Part shown: piece by piece, positions 35,677 through 43,346 of the stretch
How positions within the stretch are numbered: the stretch's first letter is position 1
How the letters are laid out: the number at the start of each line of letters is the position of its first letter
Assembly (NCBI RefSeq): GCF_005503145.1
Contig: NZ_SCNV01000026.1
Coordinates: forward strand, 47,220-111,219
DNA: 64,000 nt
From: Burkholderia sp. 4M9327F10
GTDB lineage: Bacteria > Pseudomonadota > Gammaproteobacteria > Burkholderiales > Burkholderiaceae
Direction: 5' to 3'
The notes under the pieces: model-generated
Database searches by the model: none
The model's input: the letters and a program-made list of their open reading frames with translations, nothing else
What the model was told of the DNA's origin: nothing
Program-made: the position numbers and the translations under genes

Positions 35677-36215
35677 ACGCGCTCTCCCGCGTGCTCTCCT
35701 GCGCGCGCTGGCGCATGCTCGCCGCGCTGCGCCGCCAGCAGTTGAGCGGCGCGGTGCACGGCACGCAGAATCTCGACATGCGTGCCGCAGCGGCACAGGT
35801 TGCGCGACAGTTCGCGACGAATGGTTTCGTCGCTGGGGTGAGGATCGCGCTCGAGCAGCGCTTTCGCGGTCATGATCATGCCGTTGAGGCAATAGCCGCA
35901 CTGCGCGGCCTGTTCGTCGATAAACGCCTGCTGCACCGGATGCAGTTTCGCACGCGTCCCCAGTCCTTCGAGCGTGGTGATCTCCCGCCCTTGCGCGACC
36001 CGCGCCGTCGTGACGCACGAGCGGGTCGGCATGCCGTCGAGCAGCACCGTACACGCGCCGCATTCGCCGAGCCCGCAGCCGAACTTCGGACCGTTCAACT
36101 CCAGGTCGTTACGCAGCAGATACAGCAGCGGCGTATCCACACTGGCGCTGACGACATGCGTCGCACCGTTCACCTTGAGTGCGAAGCTGGCTGGGTGGTC
36201 TGCGGGATGGCTCAT
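35673..36215 (-). CDS. NicA-like [2Fe-2S] subunit of the molybdenum hydroxylase
   Basis: 180 residues. The plant-type cluster ligands are in KFGCGLGECGACTVLLDG plus a distal C, and the second all-helical cluster in CGYCLNGM and NLCRCG. Both sets are complete. It carries electrons from the Moco site to the haem domain of the NicB-like partner, with which it is translationally coupled (ATGA). No FAD subunit gene is present, as expected for this cytochrome-linked type. The C-terminal tail (AQRGEHAPARAGEHAGERV) is longer than usual. Confidence 0.92.
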   Translation of the reverse strand: MSHPADHPASFALKVNGATHVVSASVDTPLLYLLRNDLELNGPKFGCGLGECGACTVLLDGMPTRSCVTTARVAQGREITTLEGLGTRAKLHPVQQAFIDEQAAQCGYCLNGMIMTAKALLERDPHPSDETIRRELSRNLCRCGTHVEILRAVHRAAQLLAAQRGEHAPARAGEHAGERV

Positions 36216-36244
36216 GGCAGCGGCGCCGACGGCTCGCCCAACAT

Positions 36245-37444
36245 TTAAACGACCACCGGCACTTCGGTTGCCGGCGGCGTATTGCGGCTGCGCCGGCAAC
36301 GGATCAGGCCGTCGATCATCACCATGCCGACGCCCGGTATATCGCCGAGCTGCACGCTTTCAAGCAGCGTGCTGCCCGCCGTGTGCTGCGCGCGGTCCAT
36401 GAACACCAGATCCGCGGGCCGGCCCACTTCAATCAAACCCTGACGCAGATTGCGCTGCCGCGCCGTGTTGCCGGTCGCAAAACAGAACGCGATTTCCGCG
36501 GGCACGTCAGCAAGACTCGAAATCAACGCGATCATCCGCAGAATGCCGAGCGGCTGCACGCCTGAACCGGCGGGACTGTCGGTGCCAAGGATGATGCGGT
36601 GCGGGCATTTGAGTTCGATTGCATGACGCGCGGTCAGCAGCGCGATCCGTTCATTACCGTTGTGGACAATTTCGAGTGCACGGGTGGATTGCTCGCACAG
36701 GTCGCAAACGTGACGGTAAGACAGCGAGGTATGGCCGCCGTTGATATGGCCAATCACGTCCGCGTCGGCGGCGAGCACCACGTCCTTGTCGATCAGGCCC
36801 GAACCGGGAATCGACGGGCCACCCGTATGAATTGTGCTTTGAATCCCGTACTTGCGCGCCCAGGCCACCATCTGGCCAGCCTCTTCGCCAGCTTTCACGC
36901 TGCCGAGCCCCACCTCGCCAAGCAGCTTCACACCCGCCGCCGCCAGTTCCTTGAAGTCTTCCTCGACCATGCCCTTTTCGATCACCGGCGCGCCGGCCAG
37001 CACCTTCACGCCGCCGCCGACGCCCGCGCCACGCATGCCTTCGAACGAGCGCTGCGCGGTGATTGCCAGCGCTTTCACACCGACGATATCCTTAGGACGT
37101 CCTGGCAAATGCACTTCGCCCGCCGAGATCATGGTTGTCACGCCGCCGTTCAGATTCGACTCGATCCAGCCCATCTGATTCTGGCGCGGCGTCCAGTCGC
37201 CGAAGACAGGATGCACGTGCGAATCGATCAGGCCCGGCGCAACCGCTGTGCCTTTGCAATCGACCGTGGTGCGCGCGCCTTCGAGATCGCAGTCCTTGGC
37301 CTTGCCCACGGCGACGATCACGCCGTCGTCGATCACCAGCGTATCCGCATCCAGAATCGGCTGGTCGATATCGCCCGATAACAGCAGGCCGATATTGCTT
37401 ACGACGACTTTGCCCGACAACCCCGTCAACGTCTCTGCTGCCAT
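36245..37444 (-). CDS. Enamidase-like amidohydrolase
   Basis: 399 residues with an AAAGGAGA ribosome site before the ATG at 37444. Metal ligands of a binuclear amidohydrolase are visible: H76-x-H78 (DSHVHP), E177 (LGEVGLGS), H206 (IHTGGPSIPGSG), H233 (GHINGG) and D289 (GTDSPAGSG). The motifs GGVTTMISAG, LPGRPKD, TGGPSIPGS, ATGN and SRNTPPA closely recall Eubacterium barkeri enamidase, which opens 1,4,5,6-tetrahydro-6-oxonicotinate to 2-formylglutarate and ammonia. It lies 29 bases upstream of the NicA-like gene. The comparison is from memory; a related cyclic amide or enamide is also possible. Confidence 0.85.
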   Translation of the reverse strand: MAAETLTGLSGKVVVSNIGLLLSGDIDQPILDADTLVIDDGVIVAVGKAKDCDLEGARTTVDCKGTAVAPGLIDSHVHPVFGDWTPRQNQMGWIESNLNGGVTTMISAGEVHLPGRPKDIVGVKALAITAQRSFEGMRGAGVGGGVKVLAGAPVIEKGMVEEDFKELAAAGVKLLGEVGLGSVKAGEEAGQMVAWARKYGIQSTIHTGGPSIPGSGLIDKDVVLAADADVIGHINGGHTSLSYRHVCDLCEQSTRALEIVHNGNERIALLTARHAIELKCPHRIILGTDSPAGSGVQPLGILRMIALISSLADVPAEIAFCFATGNTARQRNLRQGLIEVGRPADLVFMDRAQHTAGSTLLESVQLGDIPGVGMVMIDGLIRCRRSRNTPPATEVPVVV

Positions 37445-37523
37445 CTGCTTCTCCTTTCGCAACGACTACCCGAGGCGGCCGCCTACCGGTGCATGGCCGG
37501 TTGCGCGAGCCGCGTCGCAGGAA

Positions 37524-38237
37524 TCAGACGCTCAAGTAAGCGCGCCTGACTGTTTCGTTCTTCGCGAGTTCGCCGATCGTGCCGCTAAAGCGAATCTGCC
37601 CTTTTTCGAGGACATAGGCGCGGTCGCTGACCAGCTCGGCGAAGTGCAGGTTCTGTTCGGACAACAGGATCGACAGCCCTTCGCGCTTGAGTTCGAGAAT
37701 CATGTTCGCCATCTGCTCGACGATCACGGGCGCCACGCCCTCCGACGGTTCGTCGAGCAGCACCAGGTACGGGTTACCCATCAGCGTGCGCGAGACGGTC
37801 AGCATCTGCTGCTCGCCGCCGCTCATCTGGCCGCCCGGGCGTCTCGGCATTTCGCCGAGATTGGGGAAGAGCCGGAACAGCTTGTCCGGCGTCCACTGCA
37901 GCGCATCTTCGCGCGGCGGTTGCCGGCCCGCGTCGAGGTTTTCCATCACGGTGAGGTCGGAGAACACGCGCCGGTCCTCAGGCACGAACCCCATCCCCAT
38001 GCGCGCGATCCGGTACGGCTGCAGTTTCGAAATGTCGGCGCCGCGAAACCGGACTTCACCCTGACGGCGCGGCAGCAGACCCATCACCGCCTTCATGGTG
38101 GTGGATTTGCCCGCGCCGTTGCGGCCCATCAGCGCCACCACTTCGCCGCGTCCCACTTCGAGGCCGACATCGAACAGGATGTGAGCGCGGCCATAAAACG
38201 CGTTGAGGCCGGAGACTTTCAGCATCGGCTCGCTCAT
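37524..38237 (-). CDS. Branched-chain-type ABC transporter ATP-binding protein (LivF-like)
   Basis: 237 residues with Walker A GRNGAGKST, signature QMSGGEQQMLTVSRTL and Walker B PYLVLLDEPSEG, typical of LivF. The ATG overlaps the LivG-like stop by four bases. Energises the importer together with LivG. Confidence 0.93.
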   Translation of the reverse strand: MSEPMLKVSGLNAFYGRAHILFDVGLEVGRGEVVALMGRNGAGKSTTMKAVMGLLPRRQGEVRFRGADISKLQPYRIARMGMGFVPEDRRVFSDLTVMENLDAGRQPPREDALQWTPDKLFRLFPNLGEMPRRPGGQMSGGEQQMLTVSRTLMGNPYLVLLDEPSEGVAPVIVEQMANMILELKREGLSILLSEQNLHFAELVSDRAYVLEKGQIRFSGTIGELAKNETVRRAYLSV

Positions 38238-39043
38238 TGCAGCGCCCCCTGATGACCGCCTTGGCCGTCGTGATGATCCAGTGCCGCATGCGCCTGGAAA
38301 GTCTTGCCGGTGCCGAAGTAGACTTCCTGGACGCGCGCGTCGTTGCGGATCGTCTCCGCGCTGCCTTCGGCGATCAGCTTGCCGCGCGCCAGCACGATCA
38401 TGCGGTCGGCGTAGGCGAACACCACATCCATGCTGTGCTCGGTGAACAGCACGCCTATCTTGTGCTCGGTGACAAGACGCTTGGTCAGCGCCATCAGGTC
38501 GTTGCGCTCCTTCGGCGCCATGCCGGCGGTCGGTTCGTCCATCAGCAGCAGCTTCGGGCGGTTCGCCATGGCAATCGCAAGCTCGACGCGCTTTACGTCG
38601 CCATAGGCCAGCACGCCGCAGGCGCGATGTGCATCGGCCGCCATGCCCACCTGTTCGAGCAGGCTGTACGCTTCATCGGCGAACCATGAGCCTGCGGGCT
38701 TCCACAGACCGAACAGTTTGCGTTCCCGCGAGACCAGCGCCATCTGCACGTTTTCAAGCACCGTCATTGAATTAAAGGTGGCGGCAATCTGGAACGTGCG
38801 GCCCACGCCAAGACGCCAGATGTCGCGCGGCCGCATGCCGACAAGTTCGTGATCGTCAAGGCGGATCGAACCGGCGGACGGCCTCAGTTGCCCGTTGACC
38901 ATATTGAAGCAGGTCGATTTGCCCGCACCGTTCGGGCCGAGCAGCGCGAGCAGTTGGCCGGCTTCGAGATCGAACGAGACGTCGTCGACGGCTTTGAGGC
39001 CGCCGAACGACTTCGACAAGCCTGAGACGCGCAAGAGGCTCAT
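38234..39043 (-). CDS. Branched-chain-type ABC transporter ATP-binding protein (LivG-like)
   Basis: 269 residues from the ATG at 39043, which follows AAGGAGGGG; the frame continues upstream to 39457 over the permease gene without homology. Walker A GPNGAGKST and Walker B PKLLLMDEPTAGM are intact. The signature region is divergent (LAYGDVKRVELAIAMA), as often seen in LivG homologues. Its start overlaps the permease stop by four bases. Confidence 0.92.
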   Translation of the reverse strand: MSLLRVSGLSKSFGGLKAVDDVSFDLEAGQLLALLGPNGAGKSTCFNMVNGQLRPSAGSIRLDDHELVGMRPRDIWRLGVGRTFQIAATFNSMTVLENVQMALVSRERKLFGLWKPAGSWFADEAYSLLEQVGMAADAHRACGVLAYGDVKRVELAIAMANRPKLLLMDEPTAGMAPKERNDLMALTKRLVTEHKIGVLFTEHSMDVVFAYADRMIVLARGKLIAEGSAETIRNDARVQEVYFGTGKTFQAHAALDHHDGQGGHQGALQ

Positions 39044-41016
39044 AGCCCCTCCTTCATCGCAGTAGCTTGCGAGGGCGTGGGTGAAGCGCTGCCTCGCTGC
39101 ACTTCGCTCACACCACCGGCATGACCGTTTTTCGCGCCGATGTCGTCGTCGCCGAAGCGCTCGCGAATGAAGCCGACGATGCCTTGCGGGAACGCGATCA
39201 CCAGCAGCAGGATCGTAAAGCCGAGCAGCGCCTGCCAGTAGTCGGTCTGACGCGCCACGGTGTCTTGCAGCCACGTGAATACCGCAGCGCCGACAAGCGG
39301 CCCGGTCAGCGTCTGCAGGCCGCCTAGCAGCACCATCACGAGCCCGTCGACCGAACGGCTCACGCTGATGACCTCCGGTGAAATCGTGCCCTTCGAAAAC
39401 GCGTACAGCGAACCGGCAAGCCCGCAAAACACCGACGCAATCACAAACGACGCCCATTGCACCCGCTTGACGTCAATGCCGATCGCCTCGGCGCGCAAAC
39501 CGGAATCACGTGAAGCGCGCATGGCATAACCGAGCGGCGAGAACAGCATGCGCCGCAGCAGCCAGACGCAGATCACGACACAGGCGAGCGTCAGGTAGTA
39601 ATAGGCGAGCGGCGAAGACAACCAGTTCGACGGCCACAATCCCAGCACGCCGTTGCTGCCGCCGGTCACGTCGTCCCATTGGAACACCACCGACCAGACG
39701 ATCTGCGCAAACGCCAGCGTCAGCATGGCCAGATACACGCCGGACAGACGCACGCAGAACCAGCCGAACACCAGTGCGCCGCCGAGCGCGAGCAATGGCC
39801 CGAGCAGAAGCGCCGCTTCCATCGGCAGGTTGAGCACTTTGAGAAACAGCGCCGCGCCGTAAGCGCCCAGGCCGAAATACGCCGCGTGCCCGAACGAATG
39901 CATCCCGCCCGGTCCCATGATGAAGTGCAGGCTGGTGGCAAACAGCACGGCAATCAGGATTTCGACCAGCAAAATGGGCATATAGGGAAACGCTTTGGCG
40001 GCAAGCGGCGCGAGCACCAGCAGCACGAGCGCCGCCAGCGCCAGCCACTTCAGACGCTTGCCCGCGGGCCGCAACGGCGCCTCCGGCGCAGCCATGCCGC
40101 GCACCGCGGCACTGGCGCGGCCCAGCAATCCCCAAGGCCGCACCACCAGCACCACCGCCATCACGACAAATTCCGCCACCAGCGTAAAGCGGCTCAGAGA
40201 AAAATCGATCCCGCCAATCGACACGTGTCCGATGCCGATGCACAGCGCCTTGATTTCGGCAATCAGCAAGGCGGCGACAAAGGCACCCGGGATGGACCCC
40301 ATGCCGCCCACCACCACGACCACAAACGCATTGCCGATGGTCTCGAGATCGAGCGACAGATTCGCCGACATGCGCGGCCCCTGCAACGCGCCACCGAGGC
40401 CCGCCAGAAACGCACCGACAAAAAACACGCCGGTAAACAGCCACGCCTGATTGATACCCAGCGCGCCGAGCATCTCGCGGTCCTGAGTCGCCGCCCGCAC
40501 CAGCGTGCCCCAGCGCGTGCGCGTGAGGGCATACCAGAGCAGCAGCAGCACCAGCGGGCCGATCACGATCAGCGCGATATCGTAGGTGGGCAACGGATGG
40601 CCGAGCAGCGTGACCGCGCCGGCCAGATGCGGCGCACGCGGCCCGAACAGATCTTCCGGGCCCCACAGCCAGAGCGCCGCATCACGGAAGATCAGCACCA
40701 GTGCGAAGGTCGCCAGCAGATGAAACAACTCCGGCGCCTGATAGATACGCCGCAGCACGATCATTTCGACCAGCGCGCCGAGCACCGCGACGACAAGCGC
40801 CGCCGCCAGCACCGACAGCCAGAACCCCCCAGTGCTATGGCCGAAACGGCTCGCGAGGCTATATGCGACATAAATGCCGAACATATAGAACGAGCCGTGC
40901 GCGAAGTTGACGATGCGCGTCACGCCGAAGATCAGCGACAGGCCGGCGGCGACGAGAAACAGCGTCGACGCATCGGCGAGTCCATTGACCAGTTGTACCA
41001 GCAGATTCGAAAGCAT
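39040..41016 (-). CDS. Fused LivH-LivM permease of the branched-chain-type ABC importer
   Basis: 658 residues. The first 300 are a LivH-type permease (LIFGVTRIVNFAHGSFYMFG, VVVVGGMGSIPGAFVAALLI) and the last 320 a LivM-type permease (GPGGMHSFGHAAYFGLGAYGA, GGLQTLTGPLVGAAVFTWL), joined by a short charged linker near residues 315-330. Both halves have their usual membrane segments. Separate subunits are the rule in Escherichia coli; single-chain fusions occur in other proteobacteria. The frame upstream of the ATG at 41016 is not homologous. Confidence 0.93.
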   Translation of the reverse strand: MLSNLLVQLVNGLADASTLFLVAAGLSLIFGVTRIVNFAHGSFYMFGIYVAYSLASRFGHSTGGFWLSVLAAALVVAVLGALVEMIVLRRIYQAPELFHLLATFALVLIFRDAALWLWGPEDLFGPRAPHLAGAVTLLGHPLPTYDIALIVIGPLVLLLLWYALTRTRWGTLVRAATQDREMLGALGINQAWLFTGVFFVGAFLAGLGGALQGPRMSANLSLDLETIGNAFVVVVVGGMGSIPGAFVAALLIAEIKALCIGIGHVSIGGIDFSLSRFTLVAEFVVMAVVLVVRPWGLLGRASAAVRGMAAPEAPLRPAGKRLKWLALAALVLLVLAPLAAKAFPYMPILLVEILIAVLFATSLHFIMGPGGMHSFGHAAYFGLGAYGAALFLKVLNLPMEAALLLGPLLALGGALVFGWFCVRLSGVYLAMLTLAFAQIVWSVVFQWDDVTGGSNGVLGLWPSNWLSSPLAYYYLTLACVVICVWLLRRMLFSPLGYAMRASRDSGLRAEAIGIDVKRVQWASFVIASVFCGLAGSLYAFSKGTISPEVISVSRSVDGLVMVLLGGLQTLTGPLVGAAVFTWLQDTVARQTDYWQALLGFTILLLVIAFPQGIVGFIRERFGDDDIGAKNGHAGGVSEVQRGSASPTPSQATAMKEGL

Positions 41017-41099
41017 CGTAACCCTCAGCGACTTGCAATCCATCTCATGCGCAGCCGGTAGCGCGCGCCTCACGGGCAGCACAGTACCAGCGAATCAAT

Positions 41100-41684
41100 T
41101 TAGCGCAAACCGTCTTCGCCCTTGATCTCGCTTGCCTGCAATCCGCCGATACGCGGCAGCGGCCGTCCCGAGTCCGTCACGGCGACCGCCACCACGATCT
41201 CGTTGGCACGCGGCGCATCGGCAACGCGTGCTTCGATGGCGTCGAAGTGACTGCGCACGAAGGCGGCGTCCTTGTGGCCGAGCGGCACGTCGATTGCCGT
41301 GCCGAGCGTGCCCATTTTTTTCGCCGACGGCACCAGCGCGGCGCCCTTTTCCACCGCGACGCGCAGCGGCGCGCCGAGCTTCGGATGCAGGATCGCGGCG
41401 GCATGCTCAAGCTCGCCCGCTTCGCCGACAATCGCCGCCTTGCCGTAACTGTGCGCCTCGCCGGGCGCAATGCCCAGCGCCTCGACGCATTTCTTGCCGA
41501 GCAGCGCGCCGAGTTCTTCCCCCGCGTCGATCAGCGCGTCGAGCTTTGTCTCGAAGCGGCCCGCGTAAGGGTTCTCGATCACGGCGATGGCGACTGCCCG
41601 GCGCGTCGGCGGCTCGATCGTCTGGCCCATTTCAATGCGTGTTTCATCCACCTGCACTACCAGCTTGCGAAGCTTGATTGCCAT
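41100..41684 (-). CDS. DUF1185 (amino acid synthesis family) protein, copy 1
   Basis: 194 residues, start supported by CGGAGAG. It shares IENPYAGRFETK, SYGKAAIVGEAGELEHAA, VPSAKKMG and VRSHFDAIEARV with the next gene, so the two are paralogues. The family's biochemical role is unknown to me. The pair sits between the ABC permease gene and the reductase genes, which suggests a part in the ring-reduction pathway, for example as subunits or in handling an intermediate. No signal peptide or metal-binding cysteines. Confidence 0.8.
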   Translation of the reverse strand: MAIKLRKLVVQVDETRIEMGQTIEPPTRRAVAIAVIENPYAGRFETKLDALIDAGEELGALLGKKCVEALGIAPGEAHSYGKAAIVGEAGELEHAAAILHPKLGAPLRVAVEKGAALVPSAKKMGTLGTAIDVPLGHKDAAFVRSHFDAIEARVADAPRANEIVVAVAVTDSGRPLPRIGGLQASEIKGEDGLR

Positions 41685-41779
41685 TTCGCTCTCCGTGTAT
41701 GGGTTCGCTGCTTTTGCTTGCGCTGTGTTCGCGTGCGCTGCGCCTGGGTTTTGTGCTTTGGCCTCTACGAGGCCGCGGC

Positions 41780-42370
41780 CTAGCGCAGGCCGTCCTTGCC
41801 GACAATCGCCTCTTTCGCGAGGCCGCCGACGCGCGCATGCACGCGCTGCCCGGTACTCATGACCAGGATATAAACCACTTCATCGGCGGCCGGCGCGCCC
41901 GGCACGCGCACTTCGAGTGCGTCGAAGTGGCTGCGCACATAGCTTGCGTTCACATGGGTCATCGGCACATCGAGTGCGCTCGAAGGTGCACCGACCTTCT
42001 TGGTGGACGGCACGATGGCGTTGGTCGGCACACCGTTTTTCTCGAGCAGCTCGCGCATCGCGTAACCACCCGGCACGTGCCACAGTGCACCGTGCTCCAG
42101 CTCTCCCGCCGCGCCGACAATCGCCCCCTTGCCGTAGCTTTCGATGGCGGCGTGCGGCACCGCCATCGCGGCGAGCAGCCGCTGGGCGAGATCGACGCCA
42201 ATCGGCTTGAGCGCTTCCATGGCGTGTTCGATCTTCGCTTCGTAGCGGCCCGCGAACGGATTGTTCATTACCGCTGCAATCGCCCCCTTGCGCAACGGAT
42301 GCGCGGGCGGTGGTCCAAATTCATGAAAGATGTCTTCGACGTGCGTCAGCACGCGGCGGATTTCGAACAC
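41780..42370 (-). CDS. DUF1185 (amino acid synthesis family) protein, copy 2
   Basis: 196 residues beginning at a GTG (42370) with a CGGAGG ribosome site. MNNPFAGRYEAK, SYGKGAIVGAAGELEHGA, VPSTKKVG and VRSHFDALEVRV align with copy 1. Its start overlaps the end of the UPF0280 gene by 25 bases. The 95-base gap to copy 1 contains a GGCCTC/GAGGCC hairpin (41760-41774). Tandem retention of two diverged copies suggests a heteromer rather than redundancy (inference). Confidence 0.8.
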   Translation of the reverse strand: MFEIRRVLTHVEDIFHEFGPPPAHPLRKGAIAAVMNNPFAGRYEAKIEHAMEALKPIGVDLAQRLLAAMAVPHAAIESYGKGAIVGAAGELEHGALWHVPGGYAMRELLEKNGVPTNAIVPSTKKVGAPSSALDVPMTHVNASYVRSHFDALEVRVPGAPAADEVVYILVMSTGQRVHARVGGLAKEAIVGKDGLR

Positions 42371-43341
42371 GGAGCCTCCGTTGGATAATGGGGTCTGTGG
42401 GCGCTATACGTGATGTGCGCAGAAGCCGCGCCACCGCTCAGGCCCATGCCGTCCTTTGCTCTTGAAGCGGGCGCGCCCGGCGGGGTCATGCCGACCACGC
42501 GCACCCGCCGTTGCAGAAACAATGCTGCGCCTTCTATCAAACCCTGCTCGTGCAGGCGGGTCGCTTCCTCTGCGCCGCGTGCAAGGGCAAAATCGATCAG
42601 CGGTTGCGGCAACGGCGGTACGTCGACCGTCACCAGCAAGTCGCCAAGATCGCTATCGTCTTTCAGCGACGAGGCTGGCTGGCGCACGATATCGGCGTGC
42701 TTCAGATCCACTGCATTCGCGATCATCGTTGCGGCGGCGTCAGCGGCTGCGGCGTTGCGAGCCAGCACGGTCACGCTATCGGCGATGCCGAGGCTGAAAC
42801 TACGGCCGCGCCAGCCGCTCGTCGCAATGCCGCGCACCGGCTGCGCCGCGTCCAGGCTCAGATCGGCGTCAAGCTTCAGGCCTTCATGCAGGCGCGTCTG
42901 CGCCAATCCGGCCAGATCCGCAAACACGCCGATCCGGTAGTGTTGCCCTTCGTCCAGATGCAATGCAATATCGCCGCCGTTGTTGATGAACGCCCGCCGT
43001 ATGCCTGGCCGCACAAACGCAGCGATCAGTTCGTCCGCGACGCTGCCCGCGACCGCGGCCATCGGCGTGATGTAACGTGCACGATACGGATAGCAGGCGT
43101 CCCACATGCGGCTTGCAACCCGGCCCGCGCAAGGCCGGCTCAAGGCGTCTTGCCGTACAGCTTGTCTCAGTGCCGGCAACTCCGCAACCAGTTCGTCAAG
43201 GATGGTCGTGAAGCGCTGCCAGCACTCCTCATGCGCGGCCTGCACGGCAGGGGCATCGCCATCCGCGCCGATGATCAGATCAATCGGGCCGTGCTGCAAA
43301 TGCCGGCGTGTGGCGTCCAGCGCGACGCGGGTTGCGGTCAT
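42346..43341 (-). CDS. UPF0280 (ApbE-fold) protein
   Basis: 331 residues. AAVAGSVADELIAAF, AFINNGGDIALHL and GIATSGWRGRSFSLGIADSVTVLA correspond to the core of the UPF0280 family, which shares its fold with the flavin transferase ApbE. The ATG at 43341 is 6 bases after the stop of the reductase gene; a start at 43380 would overlap it. The C-terminal 60 residues are less conserved in character. Direct coupling to the reductase gene suggests it modifies or assembles that enzyme; flavin attachment is the attractive possibility and is inferred. Confidence 0.82.
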   Translation of the reverse strand: MTATRVALDATRRHLQHGPIDLIIGADGDAPAVQAAHEECWQRFTTILDELVAELPALRQAVRQDALSRPCAGRVASRMWDACYPYRARYITPMAAVAGSVADELIAAFVRPGIRRAFINNGGDIALHLDEGQHYRIGVFADLAGLAQTRLHEGLKLDADLSLDAAQPVRGIATSGWRGRSFSLGIADSVTVLARNAAAADAAATMIANAVDLKHADIVRQPASSLKDDSDLGDLLVTVDVPPLPQPLIDFALARGAEEATRLHEQGLIEGAALFLQRRVRVVGMTPPGAPASRAKDGMGLSGGAASAHITYSAHRPHYPTEAPCSKSAAC

Positions 43342-43346
43342 ATGCG

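Noticed and set aside
31999..36063. Longer NicB-like frame of 1354 codons
   Set aside because: The first 129 codons overlap the NicA-like gene in another frame and are arginine-rich; the ATG at 35676 gives the proper start coupled to NicA.
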